Assembly: GCF_024701975.1 (NCBI RefSeq)
Contig: NZ_JANLNM010000002.1
Span: forward strand, 620,001 to 684,000
Length of the DNA: 64,000 nt
Direction: 5' to 3'
From: Variovorax sp. ZS18.2.2
Lineage (GTDB): Bacteria; Pseudomonadota; Gammaproteobacteria; Burkholderiales; Burkholderiaceae_C
Of the stretch, positions 18,337 to 26,945 are shown piece after piece; within the stretch, counting starts at the first letter, position 1, and every line of letters begins with the position of its first letter. Under the pieces are notes generated by a model. It ran no database searches. It saw nothing but the letters and a program-made list of their open reading frames with translations, and was not told the DNA's origin. The position numbers were made by a program, and so were the translations under genes.

Positions 18337-19395
18337 TCGTCGCGTGTGCGCGGTCAGAAACTCAGCCAGCACGCCGGACCATTTCGCCGCGTCGCTGCCC
18401 GATGCGCAGTGCCCGTGGTCGCTGTCGATTTCGGCATAGCGCGCATCGACGCCGGCCGCCGCGAGCTGCGCCAGAAGCTCCGGAGCGCGCGAAGCCGGCA
18501 CCAGTCGGTCGCTGCGTGACAGCACCAGCAGCAGCGGCGCGCGAATCTCGTGCAGCCGCTCGCGCACGTCGAAGGCGGCCATGGCCTTGTACAGGATCAG
18601 CAGGGAATTGGCGTCGAAGCCGCGAGCCCACTCGCTCGCAAGGCGCCGCAGTTCGCGCGCGCGTTGCTCCGGGGCCGGCCACTGGTCGGCCAGCACGGCG
18701 TCGGCGCCGAAGGCCATCAACCCGCCTGTGCGCTTGCGCACCAGGTAGTCGTAGAGATCGGCGCGGCCGTAGTAGTTGCCGCCGTGCCATTCAGGCAGGG
18801 CGGCCAGCTCGGCCTGCAGCGCAGCGACGTCCGCACCGGGCATGGCGGGCGTGGCGATCACGGGCACCAGCGCATCCATGAAATGCGGATGGTCCACGCC
18901 CCATTGATAGACCTGCGCGCCGCCGAAGGAATGGCCGACCACGGCCGCCAGATGCTTGACGCCCAGGTGGTCGAGCAAGGCCTTCTGCACCGCCACGATG
19001 TCGGCGATGCGGATCTCCGGAAAGGCCGAACCCCAGGGCCGGCCGGTCGCCGGGTTCGTGCTCGCGGCATTGGTCGAGCCGTACGACGAGCCCGGTGCGT
19101 TGGCGCAGACCACGAACCAGCGGTCGGTGTCGATGGCGCGGCCAGGGCCGATCAGGTCCGCCCACGATCCGTCCACCACATGGCAGTGGTCGGTGATCAT
19201 GTCGTGCCCGCCGGTATAGCCGTGCGCCACCAGGATGGCGTTGCGTCCGTCGGCCGCGAGAGTGCCGCGCGTGAGGTAGGCGGTGCGCACCTCGGGCAGG
19301 AAGCCGCCTTGCTGTAGCCGCAGGTCGCGCAGGGTGAAGGTTCCCGCCGCGGCGGCGTCGGATTCGATGAGGGTGGTGGTGGCGGTGTCAGGCAT
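18334..19395 (-). CDS. MetX-like alpha/beta hydrolase
   Basis: A 353-residue alpha/beta-hydrolase of the homoserine-O-acetyltransferase (MetX) superfamily. Visible are the NAILVAHGYTGGHD oxyanion region, DRWFVVCANAPGSSYGST, nucleophile S156 in VVGHSFGGAQVYQWG, the acid in LSRSDRLVP and the base in DSDHGHCASG. True acetyltransferases have GGSMGGMQ at the nucleophile; GHSFGG here points to a hydrolase or a different acyl-transfer role. It is first in an operon with the flavin monooxygenase, which suggests cleavage of an ester or ring-fission product in the same pathway. The 28-bp LysR-type element lies 35-62 bp upstream. Confidence 0.88.
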   Translation of the reverse strand: MPDTATTTLIESDAAAAGTFTLRDLRLQQGGFLPEVRTAYLTRGTLAADGRNAILVAHGYTGGHDMITDHCHVVDGSWADLIGPGRAIDTDRWFVVCANAPGSSYGSTNAASTNPATGRPWGSAFPEIRIADIVAVQKALLDHLGVKHLAAVVGHSFGGAQVYQWGVDHPHFMDALVPVIATPAMPGADVAALQAELAALPEWHGGNYYGRADLYDYLVRKRTGGLMAFGADAVLADQWPAPEQRARELRRLASEWARGFDANSLLILYKAMAAFDVRERLHEIRAPLLLVLSRSDRLVPASRAPELLAQLAAAGVDARYAEIDSDHGHCASGSDAAKWSGVLAEFLTAHTRR

Positions 19396-19429
19396 GCGGC
19401 CAGCTTAGGACGCGGTCCGCATGGGCTCC

Positions 19430-19457
19430 ATCGATGGCCGGCTTGTTACTTATCGAT
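19430..19457 (-). promoter_or_regulatory. Shared 28-bp LysR-type element, copy 2 (hydrolase/monooxygenase operon)
   Basis: On the minus strand: ATCGAT-AA-GTAAC-N9-ATCGAT, both outer hexamers perfect. It lies directly ahead of the hydrolase gene and covers the stop codon (19450-19452) of the LysR gene transcribed towards it. Confidence 0.7.
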
Positions 19458-20364
19458 GAGGTGAATCCGTGCCCAGCGCGGTGGTCACCTGTTCCACCAG
19501 CCACTTGTGGGCCCGGCTCGATTCGTTGCGCACGTGCCAGTACACGCGGACTTCGAATTCGGGCACCGCAACGGGCAGCGGCAATGCCTTGACGCGGCCC
19601 TCGCGCACGTAGGTCTGCGCCACCCGGTCGGGCATCTGCACCAGCAGGTCGGTGTGGTCCAGCAGGTCCGGCAGATTCATGAAGTGCGGCACCCGGGCCA
19701 CCACCTTGCGCGCCAGCTTGCGCTGGGCCAGCGCCTCGTCGATCAGCTGGTTGCCACGCGTGGGCGTCATCACCATGATGTGGCGCGCGGCCACGAACTT
19801 CTCGAGCGTGAGCTTCTCCCCGATCGTGGGGTGGTCGACCGACATCACGCACACATAGCGCTCATGGAACAGCGGCAGGCTGGAGGTGGTGGCCAGCAGC
19901 CCGGGCTGGTTGCCGATGACGGCGTCGATGCGGCCCAGCGCGAGGTCTTCGACGACCTGCTCGCCGATCTTCTCGATGTCGATCTCGACCTTTGGCGCGT
20001 GCGACTGGATCTGCCGCAGCAGCGCCGCGGTGAAGAACAGCGTGCCGACGTCCGACATGGCGATGCGAAAGCGCCGCGCCGACTGTGCGGGATTGAAGCG
20101 CTGGCGCGACTCCAGCGTGCTGTCGATGCCGGCCAGCGCCTGGCTGAAGCGCTGGTACAGCTGCTCGCCCATGCCGGTGGGCACGAGGCCTGTGGCCTTG
20201 CGGCGGAAGAGGGGGTCGCCGTAGACCTCGCGAAGCCGGGCCAGTGCGTGGCTCAGGGTCGGCTGGGTGAGGGCCAGGCGTTCCGCCGCGCGCGTGACGC
20301 TGCGCGCTTCATAGATGGTGACGAAGACACGGACGAGGTTGAGATCCAGGCGAGGTGCGGTCAT
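19450..20364 (-). CDS. LysR family regulator (NahR/PnbR-like), paralogue A
   Basis: A 304-residue LysR protein. The HTH is in RLDLNLVRVFVTIYEARSVTRAAERLALTQPTLSHALARLREVYGDPLF, then FRIAMSDVGTLFFTAALLRQI opens the effector domain, and FEVRVYWHVRNESSRAHKWLVEQ closes it. It is clearly related over its whole length to the LysR at 26006-26932 (shared AMSD-G blocks, VGN/IGNxP, HER/RERYVC and the RIDLNL/RLDLNL starts). It lies between two copies of the shared element: one at its stop, ahead of the hydrolase operon, and one between its start and the divergent Bug gene. It is therefore one of two candidates for the regulator that reads the element. Confidence 0.93.
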   Translation of the reverse strand: MTAPRLDLNLVRVFVTIYEARSVTRAAERLALTQPTLSHALARLREVYGDPLFRRKATGLVPTGMGEQLYQRFSQALAGIDSTLESRQRFNPAQSARRFRIAMSDVGTLFFTAALLRQIQSHAPKVEIDIEKIGEQVVEDLALGRIDAVIGNQPGLLATTSSLPLFHERYVCVMSVDHPTIGEKLTLEKFVAARHIMVMTPTRGNQLIDEALAQRKLARKVVARVPHFMNLPDLLDHTDLLVQMPDRVAQTYVREGRVKALPLPVAVPEFEVRVYWHVRNESSRAHKWLVEQVTTALGTDSPHR

Positions 20365-20371
20365 CGATGCA

Positions 20372-20399
20372 GCCCATGTGTAACAGGCATTCTATCGAT
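20372..20399 (+). promoter_or_regulatory. Shared 28-bp LysR-type element, copy 3 (Bug receptor / lysR)
   Basis: GCCCAT-GT-GTAAC-N9-ATCGAT: the left hexamer is degenerate while the core and right half are perfect, and it shares CATTCTATCGAT-like flanks with copy 4. It sits between the divergent LysR (start 20364) and Bug receptor (start 20473). Confidence 0.65.
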
Positions 20400-20472
20400 C
20401 CGGTGGATGTGGAGGCGGGTCTACGCTGGCCGGGCCGAGCGAGTCGGACCCCGACAACGACAGGAGACATTC

Positions 20473-21462
20473 ATGAGAAATATCGTCACGCAAGCGCTGT
20501 GGGGCGTCATCGCCTGCACCGTGCTGTGTACCGCATCCGCCGCGCAGGCCCAGACACCGGCGCCGACATTTCCGACCAGGCCGGTGCACATCACCACGCC
20601 CTTCTCGGCCGGTGCCGTGCCCGAAGTGATGCTGCGCGCCGTGGCCGACCGGCTGCAGCGCAAGTGGGGCCAGCCGGTCATCATCGACAACCGCCCCGGT
20701 GGCCACGGCTTCATCGCCATCAGCGCCTTCAAGCGCGGCGCGCCGGACGGCCACGACCTGATCCAGCTCGACAGCCTGCACCTGACGGGCTACCAGCACA
20801 TGTTCAGGAAGCTGCCCTACGACCCGGCGAAGGACTTCGAACCGCTCGCACCCCTCATGCGCACCAGCTTCTTCGTGCTCACCTCGAGCAATGGCAAGTA
20901 CAAGTCGCTGGGCGACATCCTGGCCGCCGCCAGGGCAAAGCCGGGCCAGCTGAACTATGGCTCCTGGGGCGTGGGCAACCCTGTGCACCTGGGCACGGCC
21001 GTGCTCACCACGCTGACGAACACCGACATGCAGCATGTGGTCTACAAGGACGCCAACGTGCTCTATACCGACGTCAGCACGGGCCAGGTCGACTTCGCGC
21101 TCGGCACGCTGGCGGCGGTGCGGGCCTTCTCGGGCCGGCTGGTGCCGCTCGCGGTGGCCGCATCTCAACGCCATGCGGATGCGCCCAGCGTGCCCACCGT
21201 GGCCGAAGCCGGCGGGCCCGCCGGGTATGAAGCCTCGGGCTGGTTGCTGCTGGCTGCGCCCAAGGGCGTGTCGCCGGCGGTGGCGGCGCAGATCCGGCGA
21301 GACGTGCAGGAGGCGCTGGCGCATCCGGACGTGACGGCGATCTTCGCTTCGGCGGGGTACGAGCCGTTCACGCTCACGCCGGCAGCGCTGCGCGCCTACA
21401 TGGCGGCCGAGACGGCGCGCTATGCAGAGCTGATCGGCAAGACGAAGATCGAGATGGATTGA
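20473..21462 (+). CDS. Bug family periplasmic receptor (TctC-like), orphan
   Basis: A 329-residue Bug receptor that captures carboxylates in the periplasm. A Sec signal is present (ALWGVIACTVLCTASAAQAQ). Family blocks follow: FPTRPVHITTPFSAGAVPEVMLRAVADRL, QPVIIDNRPGGHGFIAISA, NYGSWGVGNPVHLGTAVLT and VVYKDANVLYTDVSTGQVDFALG. In most Bugs the second block of the pocket reads 'PGGGTD'; SAGAVPE here implies a different ligand contact. The start has CAGGAGACATTC. No TctA/TctB genes are adjacent. It shares a divergent promoter region and the 28-bp element with the LysR gene, which points to induction by its own pathway substrate. Confidence 0.92.
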   Translation: MRNIVTQALWGVIACTVLCTASAAQAQTPAPTFPTRPVHITTPFSAGAVPEVMLRAVADRLQRKWGQPVIIDNRPGGHGFIAISAFKRGAPDGHDLIQLDSLHLTGYQHMFRKLPYDPAKDFEPLAPLMRTSFFVLTSSNGKYKSLGDILAAARAKPGQLNYGSWGVGNPVHLGTAVLTTLTNTDMQHVVYKDANVLYTDVSTGQVDFALGTLAAVRAFSGRLVPLAVAASQRHADAPSVPTVAEAGGPAGYEASGWLLLAAPKGVSPAVAAQIRRDVQEALAHPDVTAIFASAGYEPFTLTPAALRAYMAAETARYAELIGKTKIEMD

Positions 21463-21486
21463 CCGTAGCCCCTTTGGAGAAGAACC

Positions 21487-22557
21487 TTGAAAGTCTCATC
21501 CTTGCCACGTCGCGCCGCCATGAGAAACGAGGCGCGCGCATCGGTCAACATCCAGCAGCTGCGTTGCTTCGAGGCCATCTTCAGGCTGCGCAACCTGACA
21601 CGCGCGGCGCTCGAACTGGAGCTCACCCAGCCCGCGCTGTCGAAGTCGCTGGCCCTGCTGCGCGACGAGTATCAAGACCCGCTTTTCGTGCGCACGCCCA
21701 AGGGCATGGCGCCGACGCCCAAGGCACATGCCATGGCGGAACTGGTGCGCGCGGCGCTGCACATTGTGGACGTCGATCTGCGCACCGGCACCCGCTTCCT
21801 GCCCGAGGGCGCCAGCCGGAGTTTCACGCTGTGCTGCTCCGACCTCGGCGCGCTGCACTTCTTGCCCAGGCTGCTGGCACACGTGCGCGTCCATGCACCC
21901 GGGGTGCGGTTGCGATTCGTGCAACCGGTACAGCAGGACATGGCGCTCGGCCTGGCGAGCGGAGAGATCGACCTGGTGCTGGGCGCATACCCCGACCTGG
22001 GCGCGGGCATCTATCAGCAGCGGCTCTTCACGGACAGCCATGCGTGTCTTTTCAGTGCGGGGCATCCGCGCATCGGGCATGCGCTGTCGCTGGCGCAGTT
22101 TCTCGCTGAAAGTCATCTGATCGCGACGATGCCGGGCTCCGGCCATCACTACAACATCGTGGGCCGCTGCATCGGCGATGCCTGCGGCACCGAGCGCGTC
22201 GCGGCCCAGGTGCCGACACTGCTGGCCTCGCCGTTCATCCTCGAAGGCAGCGACATGGTGCTCACGCTGCCCACGGTGAGTGCGCGGCGTCTTGCGCAGG
22301 CCAACCAGGGCCTGCGCATGCTGCCTTGTCCGCTTGCGCTGCCGCCGCTGGAGGTCCGGCAACACTGGCACGAGCGGGTGCATCACGACGCCGCCAATGC
22401 GTGGATACGCCAGATGGTGTTCGATCTCTTCGCGGACGCAGGCAGCGCCATGACGCGATCGACCGCGCGCACAGAGCGCACCGTGCTCCCGCTCAAGCGC
22501 AACGCGCAGGCCATGGTCGAAGGCGCCGGTCACCTCAGGGCCGCACGAGAGGCGTGA
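21487..22557 (+). CDS. LysR family regulator
   Basis: A 356-residue LysR protein, co-directional with and 24 bp behind the Bug receptor. The HTH is in VNIQQLRCFEAIFRLRNLTRAALELELTQPALSKSLALLRDEYQDPLFV; the effector domain starts with SFTLCCSDLGALHFLPRLLAHV. A TTG start at 21487 is favoured because GGAG lies seven bases ahead; the ATG at 21520 has no such site. It has a 30-residue basic tail past the usual end. Its 3' end overlaps, tail to tail, 23 bp of the reductive-dehalogenase-like gene. It resembles, more loosely, the LysR proteins at 19450 and 26006. Confidence 0.9.
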   Translation: MKVSSLPRRAAMRNEARASVNIQQLRCFEAIFRLRNLTRAALELELTQPALSKSLALLRDEYQDPLFVRTPKGMAPTPKAHAMAELVRAALHIVDVDLRTGTRFLPEGASRSFTLCCSDLGALHFLPRLLAHVRVHAPGVRLRFVQPVQQDMALGLASGEIDLVLGAYPDLGAGIYQQRLFTDSHACLFSAGHPRIGHALSLAQFLAESHLIATMPGSGHHYNIVGRCIGDACGTERVAAQVPTLLASPFILEGSDMVLTLPTVSARRLAQANQGLRMLPCPLALPPLEVRQHWHERVHHDAANAWIRQMVFDLFADAGSAMTRSTARTERTVLPLKRNAQAMVEGAGHLRAAREA

Positions 22558-24640
22558 GCGCCTCTTCCAGCTCTTCGCCCGCGCGCAGGTAGCGCGCCAA
22601 CCCGGCTTCGCGGTCCACCGGCACCACCTGCGCGAGGGTCGTGCCGCCTGCAGGCTGCAACTCTGGCGGGAACATCGCGAGCTTCTGCGCCTTCGCCAGT
22701 TTCTCGCCGCGGTCCAGGCTCAGGTCGCGCTGGTTCGTTCCGCTGACCGGATGGATGGCGATGCCGCCCACGACCTCGAGGTCGAACCACCATTTCTTGA
22801 TCGGGTTGCGTGCGCCGTTGCCCACATGGTCGTCGAGTTCGGCGATGCTCGTCGCGAGTTCGGGGTGCTCGATCGACAGCCACGTCATGCGCTCGGCCTC
22901 GACGGTGTCTTCGCGGTTCCATGGACACATCTTCATGCAGCGCCCGCACGCCGAGCCCTTCTGCTGCGTGACCCTGTACTTCGTGCATTTCTCGACATCG
23001 GCCTTCCATATCTCGTAGCCGTTGAACAGCACCTTGGGGCCGTAGGGAATCGCGTTGCACGGGCATTCGCGTGCGCACTTCCTGCACCCCGCACAGAAGT
23101 TCTGCAGCCCGAAATCGATGGGCAGGTCGATGGCCATGGGAAGGTCGGTCGTGAAGACGACCGACTTCGAGCGCGGGCCGATGAAGGGGTTGAGGATGGT
23201 CTCGCCGATCCGGCTGACCTCGCCCAGCCCCGACATCAGGATGACGGGGTTGTGGATCACTTCCGAATGAGCATTCGAATGGCTGCGCGCCGAATAGCCC
23301 AGGCGGCGGCAGTGCGCCGCCATCACGCCGGCGATCTCGGCGCCGCGCATGTAGGCACGCATCGACTGCGAGGCCGAGATCCAGTCGTCGCCCGATGCAC
23401 CTTCCATCGTCTCGTAGCCCTGGTCCAGGAGCATGCACACGGCATAGCGGTGATAGGCCTCGATGGGCTTGCCTTCGACCTCGTCGTGCGAGTAGTACAT
23501 CCAGGGCTCCGCCTCGCAGATGCCAACGAAGTCGGCGCCCAGGAAATAGCCCAGAGCCTTGATCGCGTCCGCCGCGCGCTGCAGGTTCGAAAGGTCGCCG
23601 CCGATGCCGGTGGGCGCGAGCGGCTCGCGCGTGCCCTGCAGGGGAACCATGTGGCGAATCAGCGGGGCCATGCCGAGGGCGTAGGGATGCTTCATCGCGA
23701 AGCGATCCTTCTCCTCCTGGGCCTTGGCGCCCATGTCGCCGGCTTCCGCCCGCTTGAAAAAATCACCGCGCTTGGGCACGCGCTGGATGCGTTCGCGCAG
23801 CACCAGGGTCGTGGGCTCTGCGACGCGTTTTATTTTTTCCATTGGATAGCGACCCAGATGAAGAGGACGCTTGTCCTGCTCGTCGCTCCACCACTCGGGC
23901 AGCGTGCCATCCAGTCCCATCCGGACCGCGGCATTGCCCACTGTGCGAGGGTATGTTGGATCCAGCGCTAGATCGGTCGCCATTGCATAGCTGGTGGTGA
24001 CAACGCCGATGCGAAAGCCGCGCTTCAGATACGGCACTTCGAGCGCGCCGTCGCGCACGAGCGCGAGGCCGGCCTTGATGGCCAGCCGCTCCAGGTGCAC
24101 GGCCGAAGCCTCGGGCGCATGGCCCATGGCATCGAACCCAAGCCCTCGCACATAGCCGGCGAGCACCACGGCGACTTCGGTGGCGCGCATGTCGGTGCGG
24201 CTCGCGTTGCAGCCACGAATCCATGATTCGCCCGGATCGCCTAGCCGCGGCTCGCGGCCGAACTCCACCAGGAACACCAGCGCGTGGGTGTGGTCGGGCA
24301 CGGGGTCGCCGCACCAGTCATCCGCATCGAGCGCGCAGATGCCGGCCATGCAGGCATCGAGGAAATAGGACGAAGCCTTCAGGTTCTGTGCGCGCGCCTC
24401 CTTGTCGTCGGGAATGGGCGCGAGCGCGGGTGCGACACGGCCGCGCAGGTGTTCGCGAAACAGGGCGGTGTATTCGCGGGTGGCGTGGGCAACGCCGTCC
24501 ACCTCGGGCCCGGTGGCATCGCAAGGCATCTTTCCGGTGTCGCCGAGAACCGGCCTGTCTTCTTCACGCAGGCGAGGCAGGTGCTCCAGCGCATAGGCGC
24601 TCAGGTGATAGGGGCGGTTGCGGTGGCTGTGCATGCGCAT
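22535..24640 (-). CDS. Reductive-dehalogenase-like corrinoid/[4Fe-4S] protein (aerobic RdhA type)
   Basis: A 701-residue protein. Cysteine motifs CAGCRKCARECP (about 516-526) and CGRCMKMCPWN (about 565-572, with C552 ahead) bind two [4Fe-4S] clusters, in the arrangement of RdhA and QueG proteins. Before them lies a corrinoid-binding nitroreductase-like domain (about 355-500, LGADFVGICEAEPW to SKSVVFTTDLPMAIDLPIDFG). A second, weaker copy of that domain occupies about 85-225 (ACMAGICALDADDW, RIGVVTTSYAMATDLAL). Duplicated domains and no Tat signal match the cytoplasmic aerobic dehalogenases (BhbA, NpRdhA), but the fused reductase module of those enzymes is absent. The start at 24640 has CAGGAG eight bases ahead. 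A halogenated aromatic substrate is inference. Confidence 0.85.
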   Translation of the reverse strand: MRMHSHRNRPYHLSAYALEHLPRLREEDRPVLGDTGKMPCDATGPEVDGVAHATREYTALFREHLRGRVAPALAPIPDDKEARAQNLKASSYFLDACMAGICALDADDWCGDPVPDHTHALVFLVEFGREPRLGDPGESWIRGCNASRTDMRATEVAVVLAGYVRGLGFDAMGHAPEASAVHLERLAIKAGLALVRDGALEVPYLKRGFRIGVVTTSYAMATDLALDPTYPRTVGNAAVRMGLDGTLPEWWSDEQDKRPLHLGRYPMEKIKRVAEPTTLVLRERIQRVPKRGDFFKRAEAGDMGAKAQEEKDRFAMKHPYALGMAPLIRHMVPLQGTREPLAPTGIGGDLSNLQRAADAIKALGYFLGADFVGICEAEPWMYYSHDEVEGKPIEAYHRYAVCMLLDQGYETMEGASGDDWISASQSMRAYMRGAEIAGVMAAHCRRLGYSARSHSNAHSEVIHNPVILMSGLGEVSRIGETILNPFIGPRSKSVVFTTDLPMAIDLPIDFGLQNFCAGCRKCARECPCNAIPYGPKVLFNGYEIWKADVEKCTKYRVTQQKGSACGRCMKMCPWNREDTVEAERMTWLSIEHPELATSIAELDDHVGNGARNPIKKWWFDLEVVGGIAIHPVSGTNQRDLSLDRGEKLAKAQKLAMFPPELQPAGGTTLAQVVPVDREAGLARYLRAGEELEEALTPLVRP

Positions 24641-24701
24641 GCTGGCGGCTCCTGAACTCTCGTTCGATGTGAGGCAAATTTTTCGGCGTGCACCGGTTCC
24701 A

Positions 24702-24770
24702 CGCAATCGCTTGCACGGCATGCCGCCAATGAATCCGTTTCATGGACTGCATGCCGTGCAAGAGATTGCG
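24702..24770. promoter_or_regulatory. 22-bp inverted repeat between rdh-like and porin genes
   Basis: CGCAATCGCTTGCACGGCATGC at 24702-24723 (arm 1) and its reverse complement at 24749-24770 (arm 2) match at 21 of 22 positions, separated by 25 bp. Each arm contains TTGCACGGCATGC. It is centred in the 235-bp divergent gap between the dehalogenase-like gene and the porin gene and has no T-run, so it looks like a double operator, not a terminator. A smaller ATTGCC-GCG-GGCAAT hairpin lies nearer the porin start. Confidence 0.65.
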
Positions 24771-24874
24771 GCGACCGGGACCGCATTGAAGAATTGCCGC
24801 GGGCAATGCCAGAGGCGACGGAATGCTGAATCCGTCGCCCGACCCAAAAAATCAATCAGCCGATGGAGACAACG

Positions 24875-25990
24875 ATGAAAACGAAAGCGAGCCTGATCGG
24901 CGCCGCATTGATGGCGATCGAGGGCGGTGCTCATGCGCAGTCCAGCGTGGCAGTGTTCGGCCAGGTCGACACGTTTGTGGGCCGCGTCGCCAATCTCGCG
25001 GGCGCCAATGCACTGGAGAAGCCGACATCGGGCTTGACCGGTGGCGGCATGACCACCAGCAACTTCGGTTTTCGCGGACGCGAAGACCTGGGCGACGGGC
25101 TCTATGCGGCGTTCGAGCTTTCGTCATTCGTTCGCACGGATACGGGGGCACTGGGCCGCAGCGATGCAATAGGCCCGCCGGTCAACGTGACGGCCGACCC
25201 GTACTTCAGCCGTTCTTCGTGGGTGGGCGTGGGCCATGCACGCTACGGCTCGCTCAGGCTTGGCAACCTGACCACCTTCATGCGCATCAACGCGCTGACG
25301 ACCAATGCGTTCGGCGCGTCGACCACCTTCTCGCCGATCAACCTGGTCACCTTCGTCGGAGGGCCGCTGTCGGGTGGAACGACGTGGACCAACCAGGTCG
25401 TGTACGACAGCCCCGTGCTCGGCGGCTTCTCGTTCAGCGTGGCCGCCGCCGCGGCGGAAGGGCAGGGCAAGCGCAACGTGGGTGCGCAGCTGTCGTACAG
25501 GCGGGACGACCTCAGCCTTGGCTTCGCCTGGCAGGACGTGAAGAAGACGCCGCTCACTTTTGCAGATGGCACATCCCGCGCGCAGACCCGGTCGTGGCTC
25601 CTGTCCGGCGCCTACGATTTCAAATGGGCCAAGCTCTTCGCCAATCTGGGCGCCATCCACGACGGCGGAACCCCGGCGGCGCCCGCAGACCAGGACCACA
25701 GGCTATGGAGCCTGAGCAGCGCGATCCCCGTGGGCGTGGGCCAGGTGCTGATCGGATTCGCATCACGGCGAACCAACGATCTCGTCGCACCGGTTCCTGC
25801 CAGTTCCCCGGGCGGCAACATCAGCCGCCGCGTGGCCAGCGTCGGCTACGACCACTTCCTGTCGAAACGCACCGACGTCTACGTCATGGTGATGAACGAC
25901 CGGACCGCGACCCGGACGCTTCCTGCGCCGCCGCGGCGGGTCGAGGCCAGCGCCACGAGCTTCGGCGTGGGCATCCGGCATTCGTTCTGA
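24875..25990 (+). CDS. Gram-negative trimeric porin (OmpC/Omp32-like)
   Basis: A 371-residue outer-membrane porin of the Burkholderiales type. A signal peptide ends near GGAHAQ, and the mature chain begins SSVAVFGQVDTFVG. The barrel motif SNFGFRGREDLGDGLYAAFELSSF and SSWVGVGHARYGSLRLGN (L3 region) are typical, and it ends in FGVGIRHSF with the terminal Phe needed for BAM-dependent assembly. The start at 24875 follows GGAGACAACG; the ATG at 24863 contains this site and is rejected. It is divergent from the dehalogenase-like gene across a large inverted repeat, so the pair is probably co-controlled, with the porin admitting the substrate. Confidence 0.93.
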   Translation: MKTKASLIGAALMAIEGGAHAQSSVAVFGQVDTFVGRVANLAGANALEKPTSGLTGGGMTTSNFGFRGREDLGDGLYAAFELSSFVRTDTGALGRSDAIGPPVNVTADPYFSRSSWVGVGHARYGSLRLGNLTTFMRINALTTNAFGASTTFSPINLVTFVGGPLSGGTTWTNQVVYDSPVLGGFSFSVAAAAAEGQGKRNVGAQLSYRRDDLSLGFAWQDVKKTPLTFADGTSRAQTRSWLLSGAYDFKWAKLFANLGAIHDGGTPAAPADQDHRLWSLSSAIPVGVGQVLIGFASRRTNDLVAPVPASSPGGNISRRVASVGYDHFLSKRTDVYVMVMNDRTATRTLPAPPRRVEASATSFGVGIRHSF

Positions 25991-26005
25991 CAAGAAAGTC
26001 CGCAG

Positions 26006-26932
26006 CTACAGCGGCGCAAGCGCCGTCACGATCTGGTCGCGGAACCACCGCACCGGCGGGCTGTTTTCATGCCGCGTGTGCCAATGCACCTTGACCTCGA
26101 AGTCGGGCAGCGTCACCGGGAGCTCCACGCTCGTCAGTCCGCCGAAGCCTTCGAACACGCGCGCCACGCGCGACGGCAGGGTGACCAGCAGATCGCTCTG
26201 TGCCACCAGGCCCGGCAGCACCGTGAAATGAGGAATCGTCACCGCGATGCGCCGCGAGACGCCGTGTGCGCGCAATGCTTCTTCCACCAGTTGGTGCCCT
26301 GAGAAAGGCGATGCCACCAGCACATGGCGCGAGGCCAGGAAGCGCTTGAGCGTCATCGGGCCGCGGCGGGGATGGTGCTTGGTGCCGACGAGGCAGACAT
26401 AGCGTTCGCGGAACAGCAGCGCGCTGCGCGTATGGCCCGCCGCGATCGGCAGGTTGCCCACCGCGGCATCGATGGCGCCGCTGGCCAGCCCATCCACCAC
26501 CTGGTCGAGCGTGACCTGCTTGACTTCCAGTTCGGCGAACGGCGCGGTCTGCTGCAGCTGCATCAAGAGGGGCGGCACGAAGTACAGCCCGCCGATGTCC
26601 GACATGGCGACCCTGAAGCGCCGGTGCGTGTCCGAAGGCTCGAAGTGTTCGGCCGATTCGACCGCGCGATCGATCTGCCCCAGCGCCTGCGCGAATTCGC
26701 GGGCCAGCTGCTCGCCGAGCGGCGTGGGCAGCATGCCTTGGGGTCCGCGCAGGAACAGCCGGTCGTTGAAGCGCTTGCGCAGCTTGGCGAGGCCGTAGCT
26801 CAGCGTGGGCTGCGTCACGCCCAGCCTTTCCGCTGCGAGCGTGACGTTGCGCGTCTCCAGCAGCGTGGTGCAAAGGCGCAGCAGATTGAGATCGATCCGC
26901 GAGATGTCGACGTTGGAAGGAGTGCGCGTCAT
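26006..26932 (-). CDS. LysR family regulator (NahR/PnbR-like), paralogue B
   Basis: A 308-residue LysR protein with HTH RIDLNLLRLCTTLLETRNVTLAAERLGVTQPTLSYGLAKLRKRFNDRLFL and effector domain from FRVAMSDIGGLYFVPPLLMQL. It is a full-length paralogue of the LysR at 19450-20364. It is divergent from the 10.5-kb mandelate-type operon, and copy 4 of the shared element lies between them, 14-41 bp from its start. It is therefore the most likely activator of that operon, with the arylglyoxylate or hydroxy acid as a plausible inducer (inference). Confidence 0.93.
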   Translation of the reverse strand: MTRTPSNVDISRIDLNLLRLCTTLLETRNVTLAAERLGVTQPTLSYGLAKLRKRFNDRLFLRGPQGMLPTPLGEQLAREFAQALGQIDRAVESAEHFEPSDTHRRFRVAMSDIGGLYFVPPLLMQLQQTAPFAELEVKQVTLDQVVDGLASGAIDAAVGNLPIAAGHTRSALLFRERYVCLVGTKHHPRRGPMTLKRFLASRHVLVASPFSGHQLVEEALRAHGVSRRIAVTIPHFTVLPGLVAQSDLLVTLPSRVARVFEGFGGLTSVELPVTLPDFEVKVHWHTRHENSPPVRWFRDQIVTALAPL

Positions 26933-26945
26933 CTGTATAGATGGG

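Noticed and set aside
18334..19395. Calling the MetX-like protein a homoserine O-acetyltransferase
   Set aside because: The nucleophile motif is GHSFGG, not GGSMGGMQ, and the neighbours are catabolic, so hydrolase is the safer call.
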